Notes under the pieces: model-generated | Databases searched by the model: none | The model's input: the letters and a program-made list of their open reading frames with translations, nothing else | What the model was told of the DNA's origin: nothing | Program-made: the position numbers and the translations under genes | NCBI GenBank assembly: GCA_900547595.1 | Contig: URHE01000019.1 | Coordinates: 1 to 28,400, forward strand | Source of the DNA: an uncultured Desulfovibrio sp. | Lineage (GTDB): Bacteria > Desulfobacterota > Desulfovibrionia > Desulfovibrionales > Desulfovibrionaceae | DNA: 28,400 nt | Reading direction: 5' to 3' | Part shown: positions 16,613-23,925 of the stretch, piece by piece | Layout: each line of letters opens with the position of its first letter | Numbering within the stretch: position 1 is the stretch's first letter

Positions 16613-17830
16613 ATGGATCAGCATGTGATGAAAAGGACCGTTTGTGAACTGTTCGCGGGCGTTGGAGGCTTCAGACTCGGCCTTGAGCGCTCGTCTCCGG
16701 CCTGGGAGACCGTATGGTTCTCGCAATGGGAGCCCAATAAGTCGAAGCAGTGGGCGCATGGATGCTATGTGTCCCATTGGGGGGACATCGACAAGGATAC
16801 GGGCATCGATATCGCCCTGGTGGATAAATCTACGATCCCCGACCACAATCTTTTAGTAGGCGGGTTTCCTTGTCAGGATTATTCCGTCGCGCGTCCGTTG
16901 CCCGGCAGCACCGGGATAAAAGGGAGAAAAGGTGTGCTGTGGTGGCAGATACGGGATGCGCTCGAAGCCAAACATCCCCCATTCGGTCTGTTTGAAAACG
17001 TTGACAGGCTCCTGCGGTCGCCCGCACCCCAAAAAGGCCGCGATTTTGGTGTCATCCTGGCCTGTCTGGATGCTCTGGGCTACTTCGTTGAATGGAGGGT
17101 CATCAATGCTGCCGAATATGGTGCTGCACAGCGCCGAAGGCGTGTATTCATCTTTATCAGCAAGACAACGACGCAACATGCCGTGCGCGTCTGCCGGCAC
17201 AAAACCTCTATCCTCACCAAGACGGGTTTTTTTGCGAGGACATTCCCGGTGCTGGAGATTGGGCCAGTCTCATCCATAAACATAAAAGGCCTAGGACTTT
17301 CGAGTATATCTAATCGACTCTGCTTTCACTTTGAGAATGCCGGATACATGGAGTCAGGCACCATCCATACAGCAAAAGCGATCCCTAAGATTGAGCCGCC
17401 CGTATGCCTGAGGTCGTTGCTCGAGGACGATGTCCCAGAAAAATATTATCTTGGTAAGGATGTGCAGAAATGGGAATATCTCAAAGGGAGCAAACGTGTC
17501 CAAAGAACGAGCAAGACAGGACACAAATATACATTTGCTGAGGGGGCCATCGCCTTCCCCGATCCATTGGACCTACCAGCGAGGACCATCCTGACATCTG
17601 AATCATCCATGAATCGGAGCACACATATCATCCGTGATCCTCAAACAGAAAGATTGCGGATGCTTACCCCTATTGAAGTCGAAAGGATACAGGGCTTTGA
17701 TGAGGATTGGACGAAAACTGGGATGCCCGAAAAATACCGCTATTTCTGCATGGGCAATGCGCTTGTTGTCCCCGTCATTACGAGAATGGGGAAGATGTTG
17801 GATCAAATCTTTGAGCAAGAAAGCTTATAG
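16613..17830 (+). CDS. DNA (cytosine-5-)-methyltransferase of the R-M system
   Basis: It transfers a methyl group from S-adenosylmethionine to C5 of cytosine, protecting the host from the cognate endonuclease. The 405-residue protein shows the standard order: motif I ELFAGVGGFRLGLE, motif IV GGFPCQDYSVA with the catalytic Cys, motif VI ENVDRLL, motif VIII QRRRRVFIF, a variable target-recognition region at about 190-320, motif IX (RMLTPIEVERIQGFD) and motif X (MGNALVVPV). Length and partner type resemble M.Sau3AI, which methylates GATC. Two starts are possible, ATG at 16613 or ATG at 16628; neither has a good ribosome site, and 16613 is taken. It converges on the MFS gene with a 50-base gap. 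No N-terminal helix-turn-helix extension for autoregulation is visible. Confidence 0.93.
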   Translation: MDQHVMKRTVCELFAGVGGFRLGLERSSPAWETVWFSQWEPNKSKQWAHGCYVSHWGDIDKDTGIDIALVDKSTIPDHNLLVGGFPCQDYSVARPLPGSTGIKGRKGVLWWQIRDALEAKHPPFGLFENVDRLLRSPAPQKGRDFGVILACLDALGYFVEWRVINAAEYGAAQRRRRVFIFISKTTTQHAVRVCRHKTSILTKTGFFARTFPVLEIGPVSSINIKGLGLSSISNRLCFHFENAGYMESGTIHTAKAIPKIEPPVCLRSLLEDDVPEKYYLGKDVQKWEYLKGSKRVQRTSKTGHKYTFAEGAIAFPDPLDLPARTILTSESSMNRSTHIIRDPQTERLRMLTPIEVERIQGFDEDWTKTGMPEKYRYFCMGNALVVPVITRMGKMLDQIFEQESL

Positions 17831-17880
17831 CCATGACCTGCGGGCCATATGGGTGGGGAGCGCCCAAGCCTGTCCAACGA

Positions 17881-19026
17881 TCAGCACGGATAGCGCCGCT
17901 GGAACCACAGCAGCAGTCCCGCGCAGACAAGGGCCATGGGAATGCCCAGCAGCGCGGGGGAGGCGAGGCCAAGGCCATGGCGGATGGCAAGGCCGCCCAG
18001 AAAGGCGGAGCAGGCGTTGGACATGTTGAAGGCGATCTGGATGCCGGCGCCGCCCAGAATCTCGCCGCCCCTGGAATAGCGCACGATGAGATATTGCATG
18101 GGGCCGCCCAGGCCGAACAGCGCGGCCGCGCCCAGAAAGACCAGCGGCACGGCCACGGCGGCGTGCGCGCTGAAGCCGTAGATGCCCAGCAGGATGGGCA
18201 CGATGGCAAGGGCCGTCCAGGCCGAGACCAGCGCCGGGCGGAAGCGGTCGGCCAGCCGGCCGCAGAGGAGGCCGCCGCAGAACATGCCGAGGCCCGCCAG
18301 CGTCATGACCCATTTCATCTGCGGCGCGGGGATGCGCGTGATCTCCAGCAGCATGGGTTCCATATAGCTGTACCAGCAGTAGACGCTGCCCTGGCCGAGA
18401 AAGGTGGCAAGAAAGATGAGCCAGGGCGCGGGGCCCTTCAAAAAGTGGAATTCCCGCCGGAGGCTCCGTTTTTCAGGGGCGGGGAGGCTGGGCACGCAGC
18501 CGAGGATCCCCGCGAAGGCGATGACGCCCCAGAGGGCCGCCAGCAGGAAGGCGAGCCGCCAGCTGATGCGGTAGGTGAGCCAGGTGACGGCGGGCACGCC
18601 AAGCACATTGGCGACCGTCATGCCCGCCACCATGATGGCCACCGCCGTCGCCTTGCGTCCGGGCTCGACCAGGCCCACGGCCACAATGGCGGCCACGCCG
18701 AAATAGGCGCCGTGCGGCAGCCCGGAGAGGAAGCGCGCGCAAAGCAGCCCGGCATAGCCCCCGGAAAGGGCGGCAAGGCCGTTGCCCAGAATGATGAGGA
18801 CGCACAGCCCGAGGAGAATGCGCGTGAGCGGATATTTGCGGAAAAAGAGGGGGAGCGGCGCGCCCACGCTCACGCCCAGGGCATAGGCGGAAATGAAGTC
18901 CCCGGCCCGCGGAATGGTGACATGGAGGTCATGGGCAAGCGCGGACAGGATGCCCATCATGGAAAATTCCGCGATGCCGAGGGCAAAGGTGCCGCAGGCC
19001 AGCGCCAGAAGTCCCTTGCTGATCAT
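17881..19026 (-). CDS. MFS transporter, drug/sugar-efflux (DHA1) type
   Basis: The 381-residue protein is almost wholly hydrophobic, with about 12 membrane helices and a central cytoplasmic loop (PSLPAPEKRSLRREFHFLKG). The first helices (LALACGTFALGIAEFSMMGIL, then the AYALGVSVGAPL segment) match the AraJ/YdhP/PbuE group of proton-driven exporters. The substrate cannot be told; sugars, purines and drugs are all known in the group. The C-terminus is short but complete (WFQRRYPC). The ribosome site is weak (GGAG, 10 bases upstream). It lies 39 bases downstream of the transglycosylase gene on the same strand, so they may share a transcript, though their functions have no obvious link. The R-M islet abuts its 3' end. 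Confidence 0.87.
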   Translation of the reverse strand: MISKGLLALACGTFALGIAEFSMMGILSALAHDLHVTIPRAGDFISAYALGVSVGAPLPLFFRKYPLTRILLGLCVLIILGNGLAALSGGYAGLLCARFLSGLPHGAYFGVAAIVAVGLVEPGRKATAVAIMVAGMTVANVLGVPAVTWLTYRISWRLAFLLAALWGVIAFAGILGCVPSLPAPEKRSLRREFHFLKGPAPWLIFLATFLGQGSVYCWYSYMEPMLLEITRIPAPQMKWVMTLAGLGMFCGGLLCGRLADRFRPALVSAWTALAIVPILLGIYGFSAHAAVAVPLVFLGAAALFGLGGPMQYLIVRYSRGGEILGGAGIQIAFNMSNACSAFLGGLAIRHGLGLASPALLGIPMALVCAGLLLWFQRRYPC

Positions 19027-19065
19027 GCCGGAGCGTCTCCCCCCGTCGCGCCTGCCCCGGGCGGG

Positions 19066-20283
19066 CTAGTTCACGGCATTTGCCGGGGCCATCATGGCCG
19101 CGTAGTGCTGCTTCATGCGCCGCACCTTGGCCACATAGGAGCGGGTCTCGCGGACGGGCAGGCGCCGCGTGAGGTCGTCATAGAGTTCATCGGAGGAGAG
19201 GGCGTTGATGCGCGCCACGGCCTCCTCGTTGGTGGGCCCATAGAGGCGCAGGAAGCGGTTGGGCCCCATGTTGTAGGCCGCCACGGCGCAGTATTCGCGC
19301 GCCAGCGGGTCGGCCACGTCCTGAAAGTAGCGGTTGAGGAGGATGTGGAGGTAGGCCGTGCCGTAGCGGATGTTGATCTCGGGCACCCGCAGGTCGTCAA
19401 AGCCCACGTCGCCGCGGCGTCCGTAGAGGAAGCGGTGCACTTCCCCGCTGGCCGTGCTGGGCAGAAGCTGCATGAGGCCCATGGCCGACTTGCCGCTCAC
19501 AAGGGTGGGCGAAAAGTCGCTCTCGCTGTGGATGATGGCGTAGACCAGCGCTTCGCTGAGATCGTAGCGGCGCGCAAAGCTTTCCACCAGGGCCTGATAG
19601 CGGCGGGCCTTGGCCGCCGCGTCGCCGGCGGCGAAAGCGCGGGGCGGCAGCGGCGACGCCGGGATGTCAACGCGGTGTTCCCGTGCGTCGTTCGCGCGCG
19701 GGGCTTCCTGGGGCAGGGGGCGATAGCCCGCCATGAGCGTGCCCACATCCTGCCAGCGCAGGGGGCGGCCTTCCATGTCAAGGGCATCACTGGCGCGGAA
19801 GGGTTCCACCGCCAGGAGGGAAGGGGTGGAGGCGCCGTCAAGCGCCACCAGCGGCGCGAGCCCGGCGCCGTCGGACGCCCGGGGCCCCTCGAAGCCGAAC
19901 AAGGGCGCCGTGCCGCCCATGCTCAGGCGGATGCCGTCCGGCTCGAAGCTGACGAATTCCCCTTCGCGCCGCATATCCAGCAGCTCCAGCACGGCACGCG
20001 CCGCCGCAAGGGTGGGCGCGCCCGCTGCCGTCTCCGCCGGGAGGACGGCCTCCTGGGCGCGCGCGGGGCGCCGGATGGCCCAGACGCGGCCACCGTCGCC
20101 GTTCTGGAGGATGGGCGCGGGCAGATCCGCCGCTTCCAGGCTGACCACATGGGCGCTGGCCCGGCGCCGGATCTCGATGCCCTCACCCCGTGGCGCGAAA
20201 CCCGCGAGCAGTCCGAGGAGCAGGGCGCTCCCCGCGCCCGCGAGGCAGAGCGAACAGAGGACAAGGGTCTTGCGGCATGGCAT
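19066..20283 (-). CDS. MltC-like lytic transglycosylase
   Basis: It cleaves the MurNAc-GlcNAc bond of peptidoglycan without water, in the periplasm. The 405-residue product has an N-terminal signal anchor (about 5-30), a region resembling the MltC N-terminal domain (about 80-200), and a C-terminal SLT domain. That domain carries the catalytic Glu254 in IIHSESDFSP, then GLMQLLPSTA, YGTAYLHILL and AVAAYNMGP, all in the order typical of family 1 transglycosylases. No clean lipobox is present, although Cys10 and Cys13 lie in the hydrophobic stretch; MltC itself is a lipoprotein. The ATG at 20283 has AAGGA seven bases upstream. It is the first gene of a minus-strand pair with the MFS transporter. 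Confidence 0.88.
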   Translation of the reverse strand: MPCRKTLVLCSLCLAGAGSALLLGLLAGFAPRGEGIEIRRRASAHVVSLEAADLPAPILQNGDGGRVWAIRRPARAQEAVLPAETAAGAPTLAAARAVLELLDMRREGEFVSFEPDGIRLSMGGTAPLFGFEGPRASDGAGLAPLVALDGASTPSLLAVEPFRASDALDMEGRPLRWQDVGTLMAGYRPLPQEAPRANDAREHRVDIPASPLPPRAFAAGDAAAKARRYQALVESFARRYDLSEALVYAIIHSESDFSPTLVSGKSAMGLMQLLPSTASGEVHRFLYGRRGDVGFDDLRVPEINIRYGTAYLHILLNRYFQDVADPLAREYCAVAAYNMGPNRFLRLYGPTNEEAVARINALSSDELYDDLTRRLPVRETRSYVAKVRRMKQHYAAMMAPANAVN

Positions 20284-20619
20284 GGCATATTCCTTAGCAC
20301 AGATTGCGGCGAAACGTCACCGCCGGAAATCATGGTTCCCGGCGCGGGTGTACCTGCTGCGCCCAATGCCAAGCAAATTTCTTGCCACAATAAAAAATGC
20401 CCGTGATGACAACTGGTTGTCGTTCATATTTTTCCCCGCTGTCCGCAGGGTCAAAAAATGGACGCCGTGCGCCGCGCCCTCCGCTCCGGGCGGAAAAAAA
20501 GGCATGGCCTCCGCCGCTTCCGGCTGCTATGCTGGGGGACCGCCCATGACGGGCGGCGGAAAGCCGTTTTCCCGGCTCCCTTTTGCGGGTTTTCCTTCCC
20601 AAGGACGTGACCTCAGGCC
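20284..20619. other. Divergent intergenic region between transglycosylase gene and dus
   Basis: These 336 bases separate two divergent genes and must hold both promoters; no convincing -35/-10 pair was identified. A symmetric element GACAAC-TG-GTTGTC lies at 20408-20421 within an AT-rich patch (about 20380-20450). No gene was seen; small frames here are on the GC-rich side and lack ribosome sites. Confidence 0.55.
20408..20421. promoter_or_regulatory. Inverted repeat in divergent spacer
   Basis: GACAAC and GTTGTC are exact reverse complements around TG, inside the only AT-rich patch of this spacer, roughly 125 bases from the transglycosylase start and 200 from dus. A candidate operator; the regulator is unknown. 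Confidence 0.4.
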
Positions 20620-21627
20620 ATGCGCAAGCGCTTTTTTCTGCCGACGGCGCCCCCCGGCGCGGGCGAACCCCTCCGCTTTGCCGGGGACGCCCCGTGGCTT
20701 GCCCCGCTGGCGGGCTACAGCGACCTGCCGTTCCGTCTGCTCTGCCGGCATTACGGGGCCGCGGTCTGCGTGACGGAAATGGTCAGCGCCAAGGGGCTCG
20801 TGTATCGCAGCCCCGGCACCGGCGAGCTGCTCCGGAGCCTGCCCGGAGACCAGCCCCTGGTGGTCCAGCTTTTCGGGGGCGAGCCGGAGGTTCTGGGCGC
20901 GGCCGTGACGAGCCTGCGCGCCGCGGGCTATGCCTGGTTCGACTGCAATATGGGCTGTTCGGTGCCCAAGGTCATGCGCCAGGGCGCGGGCGCGGCCCTG
21001 CTGGGGGACGAGGCGCGGGCGCTGGCCTGCGGCCGGGCCATGACGGCGGCGGCAGCGCCGGGCCGCGTGGGCTTCAAGCTCCGGCTCGGTCTGGACAGGG
21101 AGCATATCATTCTGCCGGACCTGGCCCTGCGTCTGGAAGACCTGGGCGCGGGCTGGCTGACCCTGCACCCGCGCACGGCCCGGCAGGGCTTCGGCGGCAG
21201 CGCCGACCAGGAGGCCATCGCGCGGCTTGCGGAGCGGCTCTCCATCCCGCTTCTGGCGAGCGGCGACCTCATGCGCGCCGAAGACGGGGTGCGCTGCCTG
21301 GAGCGGACCGGCGCGGCGGCGGTCATGTACGCGCGCGGCGCCCTGCATGACCCCGCCGTTTTCGCGGCGCACGCCGCCCTGTGCCGGGGGGAGCGGCCCC
21401 CGGTGGCGGACGCGGCGTCGCTCAGGGCCCTGATCGGCCTCCATGTGCGGCTTGCGCGGGAGCATGCCGCAGGCGACGGCGCGCTCTGGAAAATGCGCTC
21501 CCTGGTGCCGCGCTATGTGCGCTTCCTGCCCGGCGTGCGGGTCTTGCGTCAACGCCTGTGCCGCTGTACTGATTGGCAGGAGCTGGAGGCGGCGCTGGAC
21601 GAATTTCTCGGCGCCGCCGGCGTCTGA
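20620..21627 (+). CDS. dus: tRNA-dihydrouridine synthase
   Basis: This flavoenzyme reduces uridine to dihydrouridine in the tRNA D-loop, using FMN and NADPH. The 335-residue protein has the FMN-barrel start APLAGYSDLPFRLLC, the family motif FDCNMGCSVPKV with catalytic Cys113, Lys153 in GFKLRLG, His183 in LHPRTARQGF and the phosphate-binding ASGDL. The usual motif residue Pro after the cysteine is Ser here (GCS in place of GCP). A helical C-terminal domain follows, normal for Dus. The ATG at 20620 has only a weak CAGG nearby. It is followed closely by ispH and probably co-transcribed. Which D-loop position it modifies cannot be told from this reading, so only the generic symbol is given. Confidence 0.92.
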   Translation: MRKRFFLPTAPPGAGEPLRFAGDAPWLAPLAGYSDLPFRLLCRHYGAAVCVTEMVSAKGLVYRSPGTGELLRSLPGDQPLVVQLFGGEPEVLGAAVTSLRAAGYAWFDCNMGCSVPKVMRQGAGAALLGDEARALACGRAMTAAAAPGRVGFKLRLGLDREHIILPDLALRLEDLGAGWLTLHPRTARQGFGGSADQEAIARLAERLSIPLLASGDLMRAEDGVRCLERTGAAAVMYARGALHDPAVFAAHAALCRGERPPVADAASLRALIGLHVRLAREHAAGDGALWKMRSLVPRYVRFLPGVRVLRQRLCRCTDWQELEAALDEFLGAAGV

Positions 21628-21660
21628 ATTTTTTGGGCCGTGGCACGGTCGGGAGCCAGC

Positions 21661-22527
21661 ATGGATGTTCTTCGCGCAAAGACCGCCGGGTTCTGCATGG
21701 GCGTGAGCCTGGCCCTGCAAACCCTGGAGACGGCGCTTGCGGAGCATGGGCAGGGCGGCGCTTCGGCGCGGGCGCGGCGCATCTGCACGCTGGGCCCCAT
21801 TATCCACAATCCGCAGGTGCTGGAGCAGTTTGCCGGGCGCGGCGTGGTCTGCGTGGAGGACGCCGCCGGGCTTGGGCCGGGTGACCATGTGCTTATCCGC
21901 GCCCACGGCCTCCCGCGCGGGGAAGAAGCCCGCGTGCGCGCCAGCGGCGCCGGGGTGGAGGATGCCACCTGCCCGCGCGTCAAGGGGGCGCAACTGGCCA
22001 TTGCCCGCGCCACCCGCGACGGCGCCGCGCTCCTGCTGTTCGGCGAGGCCGAGCATCCCGAGGTGCGGGGCCTGCTTTCCTACGCCACAGGGGAGGCGCG
22101 GGTTTTCGGGAGCCCCGCGGAGCTGGAGCGGCTGCCGCTGGAGCCCGGCAAGCCCCATGTGCTGGCCTCGCAGACCACGCAGGACCGCGACGCCTTTGCC
22201 GTTATCGAGGCGTGGCTGGCGGAGCGCCTGCCGACGCTCACGGTGCTGAACACCATTTGCGGGGCCACGCGCGAGCGCCAGGAAGAGGCGCGCCGCATCG
22301 CGGGCATGGTGGACGTCATGGTGGTGGTGGGCGGCAGGGAAAGCGGCAATACGCGGCGTCTGGCCGCCCTGGCGGCCCAGGCCGGGGTGGAGACCTTCCA
22401 TGTGGAACGGCCGGAAGAGCTGGATGCCGAAAGATTTGCGAGAAAATCCCGCGCAGGTCTAACGGCTGGCGCATCCACGCCGAAAAGCCTTATTGACGCC
22501 ACCGAAGAATGGCTGGCGTCGCTCTGA
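21661..22527 (+). CDS. ispH: 4-hydroxy-3-methylbut-2-enyl diphosphate reductase
   Basis: The last step of the MEP isoprenoid pathway, making IPP and DMAPP with a [4Fe-4S] cluster. The 288-residue protein has the three cluster cysteines Cys12 (GFCMGV), Cys104 (DATCP) and Cys200 (NTICGATRERQ). The substrate-binding histidines are His49 (GPIIHN), His82 (AHG) and His132 with Glu134 (EHPE), and the ending is STPKSLIDATEEWL. A GTG at 21640 also opens the frame, but the ATG at 21661 has CGGGAG upstream and begins exactly at the conserved MxVxxAKTAGFCMGV start. It lies 33 bases after dus. The stop codon sits inside a 20-base perfect palindrome. Confidence 0.97.
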   Translation: MDVLRAKTAGFCMGVSLALQTLETALAEHGQGGASARARRICTLGPIIHNPQVLEQFAGRGVVCVEDAAGLGPGDHVLIRAHGLPRGEEARVRASGAGVEDATCPRVKGAQLAIARATRDGAALLLFGEAEHPEVRGLLSYATGEARVFGSPAELERLPLEPGKPHVLASQTTQDRDAFAVIEAWLAERLPTLTVLNTICGATRERQEEARRIAGMVDVMVVVGGRESGNTRRLAALAAQAGVETFHVERPEELDAERFARKSRAGLTAGASTPKSLIDATEEWLASL

Positions 22528-22539
22528 ATATTCAGAGCG
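22520..22539. terminator. 20-base perfect palindrome over the ispH stop codon
   Basis: CGCTCTGAATATTCAGAGCG reads identically on both strands; the ispH TGA is within its left half. No T-run follows. It may attenuate or process the transcript between ispH and cheV, or be a dispersed repeat. Confidence 0.45.
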
Positions 22540-22669
22540 TTCTCAGACGGGCGCGGACGTGTTCCGCCTCAGGCGCGGCAAATGCCCGGCGCGCGCAGGG
22601 AAGCGCCGGAGTCATCCGGTGGGGCCCGCTCGGAAGGGGCCGCCGGAATTCACCAGGTACGGAGGCATC

Positions 22670-23743
22670 ATGGCCGAACTCACCAATATTCTGCTTGAAT
22701 CCGGCACCAATGAGCTGGAAATGGTGGAATTTTACCTGGACGAGACGCTCCTCCCGGGCGACGCCCTGCTGGAGGGGCTCACGGAGCAGGTCGTGGGGGC
22801 TGACGAGGCAGCCGGCTACCGTGGCTATTATGGCGTGAATGTGGCCAAGGTGCTGGAGATCATCCGCATGCCCAAGGTCACGGAACTGCCCGAGGTGCAG
22901 CACGAAAGCGTGCTGGGCGCGTTCAACCTCCGCTCGCGCATCATTCCGCTGGTGGATCTCACCCTCTGGCTCGGCAAGACGCCGGCCACCCGGCGCGCGG
23001 AAGAGCCCAAGACCATCGTGACCGAATTCAACAACGTCACCACGGCCTTCATGGTGTCCGGGGTCAACCGCATCCACCGCATCAGCTGGGAACAGGTGGA
23101 GGCGCCCAATCCCTACATGGCCGCGGTGTCGAGCAATACCATCGTGGGCGTGGTCAAGCTGGAGGGGCGCATCATCTTCCTGCTCGATCTTGAAAAGGTG
23201 GTGGCCAACCTCAATCCCCGGCTCAGCCTGCGCCTTGACGACCTGGGCGACGACTGGGACGGCACCACCGGCTATCGCGCCCTGGTGGCCGACGATTCGG
23301 CCCTGGTGCGCGAAATGCAGCGCGACCTGCTGGAAAAGGCGGGCTTCAAGGTGATCATCACCACCAATGGCCGCGAAGCCTGGGAATGCCTCACGGCCTT
23401 CCGCCGCCGCGTGGAGGAGGAGGGACGCCCCCTGAGCGATTTTGTCCAGGTGGTCGTCTCGGACATCGAGATGCCCATGATGGACGGGCTCAATCTCACC
23501 AGCCGCATCAAGAACGACGCCGTTCTCAAGCAGCTGCCGGTTCTGCTCTTCTCGTCGCTGATCACGGAAAAGCTGCGCCACAAGGGCGCCAGCGTGGGCG
23601 CGGACGGCCAGATATCCAAGCCGGAAGTGGGCACGCTCGCCAAACGCGCCGCGGCGCTCATCCGGGAACGCGGCCTCGCGGGCGAGCCCGCGGCCATTGA
23701 GGCAGCGGCGCAGGAGCCCGTGGCGCCGGGCGCCGCGTCCTGA
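22670..23743 (+). CDS. cheV: chemotaxis coupling protein CheV (CheW domain plus receiver domain)
   Basis: CheV links methyl-accepting receptors to the CheA kinase and is itself phosphorylated, giving adaptation. The 357-residue protein has an N-terminal CheW-like domain (about 35-185: YGVNVAKVLEIIRMP, LRSRIIPLVDLTLWLG, GRIIFLLDLEKVV) and a C-terminal response-regulator receiver domain (about 200-330). The receiver has paired acids in LVADDS, phospho-acceptor Asp265 in VVVSDIEMPMMDG and a conserved Lys in QISKPE. The frame is open upstream to 22493, but the ATG at 22670 has GGAGG just before it and begins at the conserved N-terminus. The tail after 335 is Ala/Pro/Glu-rich and not conserved. 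No other chemotaxis gene is in the window. Confidence 0.95.
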   Translation: MAELTNILLESGTNELEMVEFYLDETLLPGDALLEGLTEQVVGADEAAGYRGYYGVNVAKVLEIIRMPKVTELPEVQHESVLGAFNLRSRIIPLVDLTLWLGKTPATRRAEEPKTIVTEFNNVTTAFMVSGVNRIHRISWEQVEAPNPYMAAVSSNTIVGVVKLEGRIIFLLDLEKVVANLNPRLSLRLDDLGDDWDGTTGYRALVADDSALVREMQRDLLEKAGFKVIITTNGREAWECLTAFRRRVEEEGRPLSDFVQVVVSDIEMPMMDGLNLTSRIKNDAVLKQLPVLLFSSLITEKLRHKGASVGADGQISKPEVGTLAKRAAALIRERGLAGEPAAIEAAAQEPVAPGAAS

Positions 23744-23787
23744 CGCAGCCAGCGCCGAAGCCATCCGAAGGGCGCGCCGCAGGCGCG

Positions 23788-23821
23788 TTTGCGTTGCCGC
23801 GCAACGCGCGGCTTACGCAAA
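23788..23821. terminator. Long hairpin between cheV and copA
   Basis: Outer arms TTTGCGT (23788-23794) and ACGCAAA (23815-23821) and inner arms GCCGCGC (23796-23802) and GCGCGGC (23806-23812) form a 14-base-pair stem with a small internal bulge and a 3-base loop. It lies between converging genes. There is no T-tract, so it is a possible bidirectional terminator of non-standard type. Confidence 0.5.
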
Positions 23822-23925
23822 TGGACCGCAACGCGCAGCTGTTTTTGACGGATAATTCCGGCAGTGTTCACACGACACAGGCGCGTCATCAACGCAAACG
23901 CATAACAACGCCTTGCGAAAACGCG

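Noticed and set aside
14380..17880. Flanking direct repeats or attachment site around the R-M islet
   Set aside because: The left (14380-14535) and right (17831-17880) flanks were compared by eye; no shared run long enough to be convincing and no integrase or tRNA was found.
17833..20406. 857-codon open frame on the plus strand across the MFS and transglycosylase genes
   Set aside because: Antisense to two well-supported genes, with no ribosome site and low-complexity composition; a GC shadow.
21640..21660. GTG start for ispH
   Set aside because: The ATG at 21661 matches the conserved family N-terminus and has a better ribosome site.
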